Origin: Hyphomonas sp.
Lineage (GTDB): Bacteria; Pseudomonadota; Alphaproteobacteria; Caulobacterales; Hyphomonadaceae
Assembly: GCF_022844445.1 (NCBI RefSeq)
Contig: NZ_JALHLS010000007.1
Span: 124,001 to 188,000, forward strand
Direction: 5' to 3'
DNA: 64,000 nt
Positions 25,933-35,452 of this stretch are shown in pieces. The notes below the pieces were generated by a model. That model searched no databases, had not been told where the DNA came from, and saw only the letters and a program-made list of their open reading frames with translations. Every line of letters starts with the position of its first letter. Position 1 is the stretch's first letter. Both the position numbers and the translations under genes were made by a program.

Positions 25933-25963
25933 CCTCCTCGGGGCCGTAGCGGCGCTGAGGAGG
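25933..25963 (+). promoter_or_regulatory. Hairpin that sequesters the phoD-like Shine-Dalgarno
   Basis: CCTCCTC (25933-25939) pairs perfectly with GAGGAGG (25957-25963), and the interior adds GCCG-TAG-CGGC. The right arm is the ribosome binding site, ending 5 bases before the ATG at 25969. The folded leader would hide the ribosome binding site, suggesting translational control or a temperature-sensitive structure. This is read from sequence only. Confidence 0.45.
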
Positions 25964-25968
25964 CAACC

Positions 25969-27132
25969 ATGCAAAAACTCACATCACTCGCAATCCTGTC
26001 GCTGCTCGCGGCCTGCCAGTCACCGGCTGAACTGCCGCTGATCGGCGATGTATTTGCGCCCAGGAGCGCTGATGAAGCGCTCGAGCCGTACTACCGCACG
26101 CTGCCGGATGACTTTTTTCCGCGCGCCCCGGCTGGCCGGCCGCTCGACGCGTCAAAGCCGCTGACCCGTATCCTGGTCGCCTCCTGCTTCGACGAAGAAA
26201 AATCCGACAGCGCCGCGATGCGCTCCCTCGCCGGCGAGGACGCCGACCTCTTCCTGATGATCGGCGACAATGTCTACGGCGACCGTGACGGCCCGGCCTA
26301 TGTCAACAACCAGCCCGAACTGAACGAGCTGCGCGCCAGCTTCAGCGACCTGGCCGCGCGCGAGGATTTCAAGGCCGTGCGCGCGAAGTTCCCGATGATG
26401 GTTGCCTGGGACGACCATGATTTCGGGGCCAATGACGCGGGCCGGGACTTTCCATTCCGCCGACTTGCCGAGCGGATCCACGAACGCTTCTGGGGCCTCG
26501 AGAATGAAGATGTAGGCGCCTATCCCGGCACCTACTACGCCCGCACCTTCGGCCCCGAAGGTCAGCGTACGCAGGTTATCGTGCTCGACACGCGCTTCTT
26601 CCGTTCGCCGCTGACCCCAACGGACGCCTGGAACCAGAAAGGCAAGGAACGCTACCTGCCGTCGGCCGATCCCGAACAGGACATGCTGGGCAACGACCAG
26701 TGGACCTGGCTGGAAAACCGGTTGCAGGATCCGGCCGACCTGCGCCTGATTGTCTCCTCGGTCCAGGTCTTGCCGACCGTCCACGGCTACGAAGCCTGGT
26801 CGATCCTGCCAATCGAACAGCAGCGCCTCTACCGGCTGGTGCGCGAGACCGAAGCCAAAGGCGTCGTCTTCGTCTCCGGCGACCGCCACTCCGGCTTCCT
26901 CTACACCAGCAACACTGCGCTGCCTTACCCGGTCAGCGAGATCACGGCCTCCTCGCTCAACGTCTCCTTCGCCGCCACGACGGAAGAAACGGATACCGTC
27001 CAGGTCGGGGCAGGGTATCCGCCGGAAAACTACGGCGCGATCGGAATCGACTGGACGGCCGGCACGGTGAGCCTTGCGATTCACGCCAACTCCGGCGAGC
27101 GTGTGCGGGAGTTAACTGCCAGCTTCCGCTGA
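25969..27132 (+). CDS. PhoD-like metallophosphatase, lipoprotein
   Basis: The 387-residue protein has a lipobox (SLLAACQS, Cys16), so it is probably anchored facing the periplasm. The metallophosphatase motifs of the PhoD family are present: MIGDNVYGDRDG, VAWDDHDFGAND (near residue 150) and VSGDRHSGFLYTS (about 300), with WTWLENRL before them. PhoD enzymes hydrolyse phosphodiesters or monoesters with Fe/Ca cofactors. The N-terminal Ig-like domain of classical PhoD is absent. The MFS carrier gene follows 12 bp later. Confidence 0.88.
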   Translation: MQKLTSLAILSLLAACQSPAELPLIGDVFAPRSADEALEPYYRTLPDDFFPRAPAGRPLDASKPLTRILVASCFDEEKSDSAAMRSLAGEDADLFLMIGDNVYGDRDGPAYVNNQPELNELRASFSDLAAREDFKAVRAKFPMMVAWDDHDFGANDAGRDFPFRRLAERIHERFWGLENEDVGAYPGTYYARTFGPEGQRTQVIVLDTRFFRSPLTPTDAWNQKGKERYLPSADPEQDMLGNDQWTWLENRLQDPADLRLIVSSVQVLPTVHGYEAWSILPIEQQRLYRLVRETEAKGVVFVSGDRHSGFLYTSNTALPYPVSEITASSLNVSFAATTEETDTVQVGAGYPPENYGAIGIDWTAGTVSLAIHANSGERVRELTASFR

Positions 27133-27144
27133 ACATGAAGGCAT

Positions 27145-28386
27145 ATGTCGGGCTACAGGAATGTGATCACGCTGATCCTTGCGATCTGCCTCATGCAGGC
27201 GGCGGCAAGTTTCATGGGTGTGATCACGCCGGTCGGGCTGACGGAACTCAAGGCCAGTGAGACCCTTACCGGGCTGGTCGGCGCGCTTTACTCGGCGGGT
27301 TTCATGGCGGGCGCCTGGGCAGGACCCGCCTTGCTGGGCCGCTACGGCACGATACGCCTTTATGCCGCCGCCGCCGCTATCACGGCTGTCTGCGCTCTGG
27401 TGATGGGCATGGTGCCCGGCATCACCGCCTGGGGCGCGGCGCGCGTTATGCAGGGCATCGGCTTCGGCCTGTTGTTTGCCAGCGCCGAAAGCTGGCTGGG
27501 GCAAGCCGCACCCAAAGAGCGGCGCGGCGACATGATGGGGTTCTACTACTTCCTGTCCCGGATTGCCGGCCTGCTCGCCCCTTTTCTTGCCTTTGGGCTC
27601 TCGGCGCTCGATCCGCGCGGTCTCAGCTGGGTGTCGATCCTGCTCTGCCTGTCACTCGTCACCCTGTGCCTGACCCGGCTGTCGGAACCTGCTCCGCCGG
27701 CCCGGGAGGTCATGCGCGCGCTGGATCTTTTCCGGCTCGCTCCCTCGGCCGTGATCGGGTGCTTCCTCGCCGGACTAATCAACACGGGCACACTGGCCCT
27801 GCTGCCAGCCTGGACAAGCACCTTCGCTATCGGCGGGGGCGGAACCGGTGCGGCGGCCTGGGCGGCTGCGGCGGCCGCTGCCGGCGCATTGCTGGTGCAA
27901 TGGCCGGCCGGACGGATTTCCGACCGGGTGGAGCGGCGCCTCGTGGTCGCCGGGCTGTCCCTGTTCTCGGGCGCCGCGGCGCTGGCGCTGGCGGTCGGGG
28001 CCACAGGTTTCAGCGAACCGGTGGTGCTCGCCTTGCTGTGCCTGTGGGGTGCAGGCGCGTTCTCGTTCTACGGCGTGAGTTTGGCCCATGCGATTGACCG
28101 CGCCGGACCGGGGCGGATTCCGCAAGTGATGAGCGGTATCCTGTTTGTCTGGGCGGCAGGCTCGGTGGTCGGGCCGATCCTGTCGGGCGTGGCGATGAGC
28201 CTCGGCGGGCCGCAGGCCCTGTTCGGCCTTGCGGCTTTCGGGCTTTTCCTGCTGGCCGCAATCATGCTCGTCCGCAGCCGTGTCCGCCCGCCCCCTGCGA
28301 CGGTCGCGCCTGAAGCCTTCCTGCCGGTTGAAGCAACATCGGCCGGCGTGGCCGTCCCGGACCCGCGCGCTCCCGACCCGGCATAG
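27145..28386 (+). CDS. Major facilitator superfamily transporter
   Basis: The 413-residue protein has 12 hydrophobic helices. An MFS motif-A-like loop is poorly conserved, but helix 4-5 contains RVMQGIGFGLLFASAESWLG followed by KERRGDMMGFYYFLSRIAGLL, resembling the YcaD/YfcJ group of exporters. The C-terminal tail is Pro/Ala-rich and cytoplasmic. It lies 12 bp after the PhoD-like gene and is likely cotranscribed. The substrate is unknown. Confidence 0.82.
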   Translation: MSGYRNVITLILAICLMQAAASFMGVITPVGLTELKASETLTGLVGALYSAGFMAGAWAGPALLGRYGTIRLYAAAAAITAVCALVMGMVPGITAWGAARVMQGIGFGLLFASAESWLGQAAPKERRGDMMGFYYFLSRIAGLLAPFLAFGLSALDPRGLSWVSILLCLSLVTLCLTRLSEPAPPAREVMRALDLFRLAPSAVIGCFLAGLINTGTLALLPAWTSTFAIGGGGTGAAAWAAAAAAAGALLVQWPAGRISDRVERRLVVAGLSLFSGAAALALAVGATGFSEPVVLALLCLWGAGAFSFYGVSLAHAIDRAGPGRIPQVMSGILFVWAAGSVVGPILSGVAMSLGGPQALFGLAAFGLFLLAAIMLVRSRVRPPPATVAPEAFLPVEATSAGVAVPDPRAPDPA

Positions 28387-28529
28387 CGGGTTGAGCGCAT
28401 GGTGCAGGAATTCCCCGCTGGGGAGACCACAGATTCCGGCCGCCGATCTCTCCACGCGCGAGTCCGGCGCCGCAGATTGACCTTGGGGCAAATCATGACC
28501 TCTGGGTCCAAACCCTAGTACTCAGGCGA

Positions 28530-28557
28530 TTGCTACAGGCGTTTTCGCTGGTATATA
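28530..28557 (+). promoter_or_regulatory. Candidate sigma-70-type promoter of the suc operon
   Basis: TTGCTA (28530-28535) and TATATA (28552-28557) are separated by 16 bp, 70-97 bp upstream of the sucC ATG. This is the best -35/-10 pair in the 240-bp spacer after the MFS gene. The downstream leader folds into a hairpin. Confidence 0.45.
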
Positions 28558-28572
28558 GCGCGCGAACCACAA

Positions 28573-28610
28573 GGGGGAGAGGCTGGCGAGAGGCGACCAG
28601 TCCTGCCCCC
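28573..28610 (+). promoter_or_regulatory. Stem-loop in the sucC leader
   Basis: GGGGG (28573-28577) pairs with CCCCC (28606-28610), and inside it GGCTGG (28581-28586) pairs with CCAGTC (28597-28602, one G-U). The structure ends 16 bases before the sucC ATG. It lacks a T-tract, so a terminator is unlikely; it could affect mRNA stability or translation. No known riboswitch class was recognised. Confidence 0.35.
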
Positions 28611-28626
28611 GAACAGGGAAAACTCC

Positions 28627-29820
28627 ATGAATATTCACGAATATCAGGCGAAGGCGCTGCTGAAGTCCTTCGGAGCGCCGGTGGCTGACGGTGTGCCGGT
28701 CCTGTCGCTGGCAGATGTGCAGAAAGCCGTTGATTCGCTCCCCGGTCCCCTGTGGGTCGTGAAAAGCCAGATCCACGCCGGTGGGCGTGGCAAGGGCAAG
28801 TTCATCGAGAAGGAAGCCGGCGAGAAGGGCGGCGTCCGCCTGGCCTTCAACAAGGACGACGTGCGCAAGCACGCCGAAGCCATGCTCGGCAAACACCTCG
28901 TCACCGCGCAGACCTCCGCCGCCGGCAAGCAGGTCAACCGCCTCTATATCGAAGACGGCGCCGACATCGAGAAAGAACTCTACCTCTCCATTCTCGTGGA
29001 CCGCTCCACCTCCAACGTGGCCTTCGTCGTCTCGACCGAAGGCGGCATGGACATCGAAGCCGTCGCGCATGACACGCCCGAGAAAATCCTCACCGTACAG
29101 ATCGACCCGCTGAAAGGCGTCACAGCTGCAGATTCCGCCAAGCTCAACAAGGCGCTGAACCTGACCGGCACCGCCGCCAGCGACGGCGAAAAGCTCTTCC
29201 CGATCCTCTACAAGGCCTTCACCGAGAAGGACATGGCGATGCTCGAGGTAAACCCTCTTATCGTCATGAAGAACGGTCACCTGCGCGTCCTCGACGCGAA
29301 GGTCTCCTTCGACGGTAACGCGATCTTCCGCCACCCGGACGTCGCCGCGCTGAAGGACGAAACCGAACAGGACGCCAAGGAACTCGAAGCGGCTGAATGG
29401 GACCTTGCCTATATCGCGCTCGACGGCACGATCGGCTGCATGGTCAACGGCGCCGGCCTCGCCATGGCAACCATGGACATTATCAAGCTGTACGGCGAAG
29501 AGCCGGCAAACTTCTGCGATGTCGGCGGCGGCGCCGGCAAAGAGAAGGTGGCGGCCGCTTTCAAGATCATCATGAAGGACCCCAATGTGAAGGGCATCCT
29601 CGTGAACATCTTCGGCGGCATCATGAAATGCGACGTCATCGCCGAAGGCGTGATCGCAGCCGTGAAGGAAACCAATCTCGCCGTTCCGCTCGTCGTGCGC
29701 CTTGAAGGCACGAACGTCGATCTCGGCAAGAAGATCATCCGCGAAAGCGGTCTGAACGTCATTCCCGCAGACGATCTCGACGATGCGGCCCAGAAAATTG
29801 TCAAAGCGGTGCGGGGTTAA
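28627..29820 (+). CDS. sucC: Succinyl-CoA synthetase (ADP/GDP-forming) beta subunit
   Basis: With SucD this TCA-cycle enzyme interconverts succinyl-CoA and succinate with substrate-level phosphorylation. The 397-residue product has an ATP-grasp domain starting [16 protein letters not shown], the [16 protein letters not shown] loop, the metal-binding LEVNPLIV segment and the C-terminal CoA-ligase domain with [15 protein letters not shown]. The first gene of the sucCDAB cluster; sucD begins 5 bp after its stop. Confidence 0.98.
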   Translation: MNIHEYQAKALLKSFGAPVADGVPVLSLADVQKAVDSLPGPLWVVKSQIHAGGRGKGKFIEKEAGEKGGVRLAFNKDDVRKHAEAMLGKHLVTAQTSAAGKQVNRLYIEDGADIEKELYLSILVDRSTSNVAFVVSTEGGMDIEAVAHDTPEKILTVQIDPLKGVTAADSAKLNKALNLTGTAASDGEKLFPILYKAFTEKDMAMLEVNPLIVMKNGHLRVLDAKVSFDGNAIFRHPDVAALKDETEQDAKELEAAEWDLAYIALDGTIGCMVNGAGLAMATMDIIKLYGEEPANFCDVGGGAGKEKVAAAFKIIMKDPNVKGILVNIFGGIMKCDVIAEGVIAAVKETNLAVPLVVRLEGTNVDLGKKIIRESGLNVIPADDLDDAAQKIVKAVRG

Positions 29821-29825
29821 TCGTC

Positions 29826-30728
29826 ATGTCCATTCTGATCGACAAGAACACGAAAGTCCTGACGCAAGGCATGACGGGCAATACCGGCTCGTTCCACACC
29901 AGCCAGGCGCTTGACTATTACGGCACCCAGATGGTCGGTGGTATCCACCCCAAGAAGGGCGGCGAGTTGTGGACGGCAGCGAACGGCAAGCAATTGCCGA
30001 TCTTTGCCTCCGTTGCCGAAGGCAAGGCCAAGACCGGCGCGACCGCCTCGGTCGTCTATGTCCCGCCGGCGGGCGCTGCTGCAGCTATCGAGGAAGCCAT
30101 CGACGCGGAAATCCCGCTGATCGTCTGCATCACCGAAGGCGTGCCGGTCATGGACATGGTCCGCGTCAAGGCCAAGCTGAAGAACTCCAAGTCGCGCCTC
30201 ATCGGGCCGAACTGCCCGGGGATCATCACGGCCAACGAGTGCAAGATCGGCATCATGCCGGGCTCCATCTTCAAGAAGGGCTCTGTCGGTATCGTCTCGC
30301 GCTCCGGCACGCTGACCTATGAAGCCGTGTTTCAGACCACCAATGCCGGCCTCGGGCAGACCACCGCAGTCGGAATCGGCGGCGACCCGGTCAAGGGCAC
30401 CGAGTTCATCGACATGCTGGAAATGTTCCTCGCCGATGACGAGACGAAATCGATCATCATGATCGGCGAAATCGGCGGCTCGGCCGAAGAAGAAGCCGCG
30501 CAGTTCCTGATCGACGAGGCCAAGCGTGGCCGCAAGAAGCCGATGGCCGGCTTTATCGCGGGCCGTACCGCCCCGAAAGGCCGTACCATGGGCCATGCCG
30601 GTGCGATCGTCTCGGGCGGGAAGGGGGATGCGGAATCCAAGATTGCAGCGATGGAAGCTGCGGGAATCCGTGTAAGCCCAAGTCCGGCCCGCCTTGGTAC
30701 GACGCTGGTCGAAGTGTTAAAGGGTTAG
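29826..30728 (+). CDS. sucD: Succinyl-CoA synthetase alpha subunit
   Basis: SucD carries the CoA-binding domain and the phosphohistidine. The 300 residues include [17 protein letters not shown] at the start, [16 protein letters not shown] in the middle, and the active-site [17 protein letters not shown] segment with the phospho-accepting His near residue 256. It follows sucC by 5 bp. The 141-bp gap to sucA contains a strong hairpin. Confidence 0.98.
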   Translation: MSILIDKNTKVLTQGMTGNTGSFHTSQALDYYGTQMVGGIHPKKGGELWTAANGKQLPIFASVAEGKAKTGATASVVYVPPAGAAAAIEEAIDAEIPLIVCITEGVPVMDMVRVKAKLKNSKSRLIGPNCPGIITANECKIGIMPGSIFKKGSVGIVSRSGTLTYEAVFQTTNAGLGQTTAVGIGGDPVKGTEFIDMLEMFLADDETKSIIMIGEIGGSAEEEAAQFLIDEAKRGRKKPMAGFIAGRTAPKGRTMGHAGAIVSGGKGDAESKIAAMEAAGIRVSPSPARLGTTLVEVLKG

Positions 30729-30748
30729 AAGACCCTAGGGTATAGCTT

Positions 30749-30778
30749 GCAGCCGCGATGCCTGAGGCACGTGGCTGC
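30749..30778 (+). promoter_or_regulatory. Intra-operon stem-loop between sucD and sucA
   Basis: GCAGCCGCG (30749-30757) pairs with CGTGGCTGC (30770-30778, one G-U). After a bulged A, TGCC pairs with GGCA around a TGA loop. No U-tract follows, so this looks like an mRNA processing or stability element separating the synthetase and dehydrogenase halves of the cluster, not a terminator. Confidence 0.45.
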
Positions 30779-30869
30779 GGGCGGGGCTCTGCAGCCCGTG
30801 ACCTGCAGGCGGCATTATCCGCCCCCACATGCGTCCCGGGGGCGGCAGCTCTGGAAGGATGATTTTTCT

Positions 30870-33800
30870 ATGGCAGACGATGGCAGCCCGGTGAACGGTC
30901 CCCGCAGCTCCGGCAATTCCGCGATGCTGGAAACAGCGTTCCTGTACGGCGGCTCGGCGCTCTGGATCGAGCAGATGCAGGCCGCCTATGCGAAGGACCC
31001 TGCTTCCGTGCCGGAGAGCTGGCGCGCCTTCTTCGCCGATCTCGGCGATGATGCGGCCGCTGCCACCTCCAACGCCAAAGGCGCGAGCTGGAAACGCGAT
31101 GGCTGGCCGCAGGCGAAAGCCGGCGACGAGGTTGCTGCTTTCGACGGCAACTGGGCGCAGATCGAGACGAAGCTCGAGAAGAAGATCAAGACAGCCAGCC
31201 CGGGCGCAGCCCCGGCCGACATCTCGCAGTCGGTGAAGGATTCCATCCGCGCGATCATGATGATCCGCGCCTACCGCATCCGCGGCCACCTCGCCGCCCA
31301 GCTCGACCCGCTGCGCCTGTCCGGCTTCGGCGAGCAGCCTGAACTCGACCCCGCCACCTACGGCTTCAAGCCGGAAGACCGCGATCGCCCGATCTTCATC
31401 GACAACGTGCTCGGCCTCGAGCGCGCCACCGTCAACGAGATGCTCGAGATCCTGAAGCGGACCTATTGCTCGACCCTCGGCATCGAGTTCATGCACATCT
31501 CGGACCCCGCCGAGAAAGCCTGGCTGCAGGAACGCATCGAAGGTCCTGACAAGGGCGTCGCCTTCACCCGCGAAGGCAAGTTCGCGATCCTCCGCAAACT
31601 GATCGAAGCGGAAACCTTCGAGCGCTTCCTGCATAAGCGCTTCCCCGGCACGAAACGCTTCGGCCTCGATGGCGGCGAAGCCGCAGTTCCGGCGCTGGAG
31701 CAGATTATCAAGCGCGGCGGCGCTCTCGGCGTGAACGAGATCGTTGTCGGCATGCCCCACCGCGGCCGCCTCAACATGCTCGCTGCCGTGATGGGCAAGA
31801 GCTATGACAAGATCTTTCACGAGTTCCAGGGCGGCTCAACGCAGGGCGCCGGCACCTTCGGTTCGGGCGATGTGAAATACCACCTCGGGGCTTCGTCTGA
31901 CCGTGAGTTCGACGGCAACACCGTCCACCTCACCATGAACGCCAACCCCTCGCACCTTGAAGCGGTGAACCCCGTCGTTCTCGGCCGCACCCGCGCCAAG
32001 CAGTTCACGGAATCGCGCCAGAAGGGCAAGCTCGACCGCACCACCAAGATGCCGCTCCTGCTGCACGGGGATGCCGCGTTTGCAGGTCAGGGTGTCGTTG
32101 CCGAATGCTTCGCCCTCTCGGGCCTGCAGGGCTACCGCACGGGCGGCACGATCCACTTCATCGTCAACAACCAGATCGGTTTCACCACGAGCCCGATGTA
32201 CTCGCGCTCCTCGCCCTATCCATCGGATGTGGCGCTGGCCGTCCAGGCGCCGATCTTCCACGTCAACGGCGATGACCCGGAAGCGGTCGTCTACGCCGCG
32301 AAGGTTGCCACCGAATACCGTCAGAAGTTCAGCAAGGACGTTGTCATCGACATGTTCTGCTATCGCCGCTTCGGTCACAACGAAGGCGACGATCCGACGA
32401 TGACCCAGCCGGTCATGTACAAGGTCATCCGCGATCTTCCGTCCACGCGCGAGATCTACGGCAAGCGCCTTGTCGCCGAAGGCCTGCTGACGGCCGAACA
32501 GGTCGAGGCCCAGGTCAAGGAATTCGAGGACTTTCTCGAAAAGGCCTTCACCGCCGCCAAGGACCTGAAAACCAACAAGGCAGACTGGCTGGAAGGCCAC
32601 TGGTCGGGCTTCAGCCTGCCGATCGACGATGACCGCCGCGGCAAGACGGGCGTGGCAAAAGCCAAGCTCAAGGAACTCGGCGAGGCGATCACGCGGGTGC
32701 CGGAAGGTGTGGATGTCCACAAGACAGTCGACCGCGTTATCGCCCGCCGCCGCGAAAGCTACGAGACCGGCAAGGAAATCGACTGGGGCGGCGCCGAACA
32801 CCTCGCTTTCGCGAGCCTCCTCGACGAAGGATTCCCCGTGCGCCTCTCCGGCCAGGATTGCGGCCGCGGCACCTTCGTGCAGCGCCACAGCCACCTCGTC
32901 GACCAGACGACCGGCGAACGCGTTACGCCGCTGAACCGCATCAGCGACAAGCAGGCGCCGTATGAAGTGATCGACTCGCTCCTCTCCGAAGAAGCGGTGC
33001 TCGGCTACGAGTATGGCTATTCGCTTGCCGATCCGAACACGCTGACGCTTTGGGAGGCCCAGTTCGGTGACTTCTGCAACGGCGCGCAGGTCTATTTCGA
33101 CCAGTTCATTTCGAGCGCCGAGCGCAAATGGCTGCGCATGTCCGGCCTCGTGATGCTGCTGCCGCATGGCTATGAAGGTCAGGGCCCGGAGCATTCCTCG
33201 GCCCGCCTTGAGCGCTTCCTGCAGATGTGCGCAGAAGATAACATGCAGGTGTGCAACCTGACGACGCCGTCGAACTATTTCCACGCCCTGCGCCGCCAGA
33301 TCCACCGCGAGTTCCGCAAGCCGCTGGTGATCATGACGCCGAAGTCGCTGCTGCGCCACAAGCTGGCCACCTCGACCATTGACGACATGAACGCCAAGTC
33401 CACCTTCCACCGCATCCTCTGGGACGACGCTGAAACGCCGGGCCGGGAAGGCAAGGTGAAGCTCGTCAAGGACAACAAGATCCGCCGCGTCGTGCTCTGC
33501 TCGGGCAAGGTCTATTACGACCTGTTCGAAGCCCGCGAGGCTTCCGGCGCTGACGACATCTACCTCCTGCGCGTCGAGCAGTTCTACCCGGTCCCGCGCA
33601 AGTCGCTGGTTACTGAACTGAAGCGCTTCCCGCAGGCCGAGATCGTCTGGTGTCAGGAAGAGCCGCGCAACATGGGCGGCTGGACCTTCATCCGTGACGA
33701 GATCGAATGGTGCGCCGCGCAGGCCGGCTACACGCAGCCACGGCCGAAATACTCGGGCCGTCCGCCGAGCGCTGCCACGGCCACCGGCCTCCTGTCGAAA

Positions 33801-33878
33801 CACCAGGCTGAACAGGCCTCGCTCATCAAGATCGCGCTGTCGCCCGATCCGGTCGATGACCGGGTCGTGTCGTCCTGA
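30870..33878 (+). CDS. sucA: 2-oxoglutarate dehydrogenase E1 component
   Basis: SucA is the thiamine-diphosphate-dependent E1 subunit, which decarboxylates 2-oxoglutarate and transfers succinyl to the lipoyl group of SucB. The 1002 residues begin with the family N-terminal helix (FLYGGSALWIEQMQAAYAKD). The ThDP-binding region includes the HGDAAFAGQGVVAE and NNQIGFTTSP segments, and the C-terminal half has LLPHGYEGQGPEHSSARLER. The ATG at 30870 has GGAAGGA about 11 bases upstream and removes a GC-rich non-homologous upstream extension that would cover the intergenic hairpin. Confidence 0.98.
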   Translation: MADDGSPVNGPRSSGNSAMLETAFLYGGSALWIEQMQAAYAKDPASVPESWRAFFADLGDDAAAATSNAKGASWKRDGWPQAKAGDEVAAFDGNWAQIETKLEKKIKTASPGAAPADISQSVKDSIRAIMMIRAYRIRGHLAAQLDPLRLSGFGEQPELDPATYGFKPEDRDRPIFIDNVLGLERATVNEMLEILKRTYCSTLGIEFMHISDPAEKAWLQERIEGPDKGVAFTREGKFAILRKLIEAETFERFLHKRFPGTKRFGLDGGEAAVPALEQIIKRGGALGVNEIVVGMPHRGRLNMLAAVMGKSYDKIFHEFQGGSTQGAGTFGSGDVKYHLGASSDREFDGNTVHLTMNANPSHLEAVNPVVLGRTRAKQFTESRQKGKLDRTTKMPLLLHGDAAFAGQGVVAECFALSGLQGYRTGGTIHFIVNNQIGFTTSPMYSRSSPYPSDVALAVQAPIFHVNGDDPEAVVYAAKVATEYRQKFSKDVVIDMFCYRRFGHNEGDDPTMTQPVMYKVIRDLPSTREIYGKRLVAEGLLTAEQVEAQVKEFEDFLEKAFTAAKDLKTNKADWLEGHWSGFSLPIDDDRRGKTGVAKAKLKELGEAITRVPEGVDVHKTVDRVIARRRESYETGKEIDWGGAEHLAFASLLDEGFPVRLSGQDCGRGTFVQRHSHLVDQTTGERVTPLNRISDKQAPYEVIDSLLSEEAVLGYEYGYSLADPNTLTLWEAQFGDFCNGAQVYFDQFISSAERKWLRMSGLVMLLPHGYEGQGPEHSSARLERFLQMCAEDNMQVCNLTTPSNYFHALRRQIHREFRKPLVIMTPKSLLRHKLATSTIDDMNAKSTFHRILWDDAETPGREGKVKLVKDNKIRRVVLCSGKVYYDLFEAREASGADDIYLLRVEQFYPVPRKSLVTELKRFPQAEIVWCQEEPRNMGGWTFIRDEIEWCAAQAGYTQPRPKYSGRPPSAATATGLLSKHQAEQASLIKIALSPDPVDDRVVSS

Positions 33879-33910
33879 CCTCCTCCAGCAATCCCTCCGG
33901 ACACTGACCA

Positions 33911-35452
33911 ATGACAGACATTGTTGTACCCACCCTCGGCGAAAGCGTCACGGAAGCCACGGTCGGCCGCTGGTTGAAAGCCAAGGGCGATGCGGTGAAG
34001 AAGGACGAAGTGCTGGTCGAGCTTGAAACCGACAAGGTTTCGGTCGAGGTCTCCGCGTCCGAAGACGGTGTCTTGTCTGACATCTCTGTGCCGGAAGGCG
34101 AGACGGTCGGCATCGGAGCCCTTCTTGGACGGATCAACGGGGCAGGGGCCGCTGCCGCCAGGCCTGCACCGGCCGCCAAGCCTGCTGCCGCGCCGCTGCC
34201 GGCTGCTTCGCCCGCCAAGGCCGAACCCGCACCTGCCGCCACCAGTGGCGGCCTGACGGATGTGAAAGTCCCGGTCATGGGCGAAAGCGTCGCCGAAGGC
34301 ACGATCGCCTCCTTCTCCAAGAAGGTCGGCGAGAAGGTGAAGAAGGACGAGACCATCGCCGAAATCGAGACCGACAAGGTCGCGCTCGAGGTGCCGTCGC
34401 CCGCAGACGGTGTGATCGTCGAACTGCTCGTCGCACCCGGCGCCTCGGTTGCGCCCGGCGCCGTCATCGCCCGCATTGGCAGCTCTGTCGCCGCACCGGT
34501 CAAGGCCGCCGCCGAAGCGGCGCCTGCCAAGACCGTCACCGCGCCGGCCGCGCCCGCAGCCACGGGCACGGGTGATCGCCCGGTCGCCCCGTCCGTGCGC
34601 CGCATCGCGGCTGAAGCGAATGTGGATGCTTCCAGCATTCCGGGCTCGGGCCGTGATGGCCGCGCCACCAAAGCCGACGCCCTTGCCTATGTGAACCAGC
34701 CGAAAGTCCCCTCGATGCCCGATACCCAGGTCCGCCCGCCCCGCGAAACCGGCCCGCGTGAAGAACGTGTACGGATGACGCGCCTGCGTCAGACCATCGC
34801 CCGCCGCCTCAAAGAGGCGCAAGACACGGCCGCGATGCTGACCACGTTCAACGATGTCGACATGTCGGCGATAATGGACCTGCGCAAGAAGCACCAGGAT
34901 GCCTTCGTCGCCCGCCACGGCATCAAGCTCGGCTTCATGAGCTTCTTCGTGAAGGCCGTCACCAGCGCGCTGAAGGAAGTACCGGCCGTCAACGCTGAGA
35001 TCGACGGCCAGGATGTCATCTACAAGAACTATTATGACATCGGCGTCGCTGTCGGCACCGACAAGGGCCTCGTTGTCCCGGTTGTTCGGGGCGCGGATGA
35101 AATGTCCCTCGCCGACATCGAGAAGGAAATCGCGGCCCTGGGCAAGAAGGCCCGCGACGGCCAGCTCACCATCGGCGACCTGCAGGGCGGGACCTTCACG
35201 ATCTCCAACGGCGGCATCTATGGCTCGCTGATGTCCACGCCGATCCTCAACCCGCCGCAATCCGGCGTGCTCGGCATGCACCGCATCGAAGACCGCCCGA
35301 TCGTCCGCAACGGCCAGATCGTCATTAAGCCGATGATGTATCTCGCCCTCAGCTACGATCACCGCATCGTCGACGGCAAGGAAGCGGTCACTTTCCTCGT
35401 CCGCGTCAAGGACGCGCTGGAAGACCCGGAACGCCTGCTGCTCGAAGTCTAG
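33911..35452 (+). CDS. sucB: Dihydrolipoyl succinyltransferase (E2) with two lipoyl domains
   Basis: SucB is the core of the 2-oxoglutarate dehydrogenase complex. The 513 residues hold two lipoyl domains (about 2-76 and 116-190) with target lysines Lys42 and Lys156, each in an ETDKV context. They are joined by Ala/Pro-rich linkers and followed by a peripheral-subunit-binding domain (about 226-262, [14 protein letters not shown]) and the catalytic domain with [11 protein letters not shown] near the C-terminus. Most bacterial SucB proteins have one lipoyl domain, so the duplication is notable. lpd does not follow; the next gene converges and overlaps by 4 bp. Confidence 0.97.
   Translation: MTDIVVPTLGESVTEATVGRWLKAKGDAVKKDEVLVELETDKVSVEVSASEDGVLSDISVPEGETVGIGALLGRINGAGAAAARPAPAAKPAAAPLPAASPAKAEPAPAATSGGLTDVKVPVMGESVAEGTIASFSKKVGEKVKKDETIAEIETDKVALEVPSPADGVIVELLVAPGASVAPGAVIARIGSSVAAPVKAAAEAAPAKTVTAPAAPAATGTGDRPVAPSVRRIAAEANVDASSIPGSGRDGRATKADALAYVNQPKVPSMPDTQVRPPRETGPREERVRMTRLRQTIARRLKEAQDTAAMLTTFNDVDMSAIMDLRKKHQDAFVARHGIKLGFMSFFVKAVTSALKEVPAVNAEIDGQDVIYKNYYDIGVAVGTDKGLVVPVVRGADEMSLADIEKEIAALGKKARDGQLTIGDLQGGTFTISNGGIYGSLMSTPILNPPQSGVLGMHRIEDRPIVRNGQIVIKPMMYLALSYDHRIVDGKEAVTFLVRVKDALEDPERLLLEV

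Noticed and set aside
28387..28626. Possible riboswitch upstream of sucC
   Set aside because: A leader hairpin is visible, but it matches no riboswitch class I can recognise, so it is recorded only as a stem-loop.
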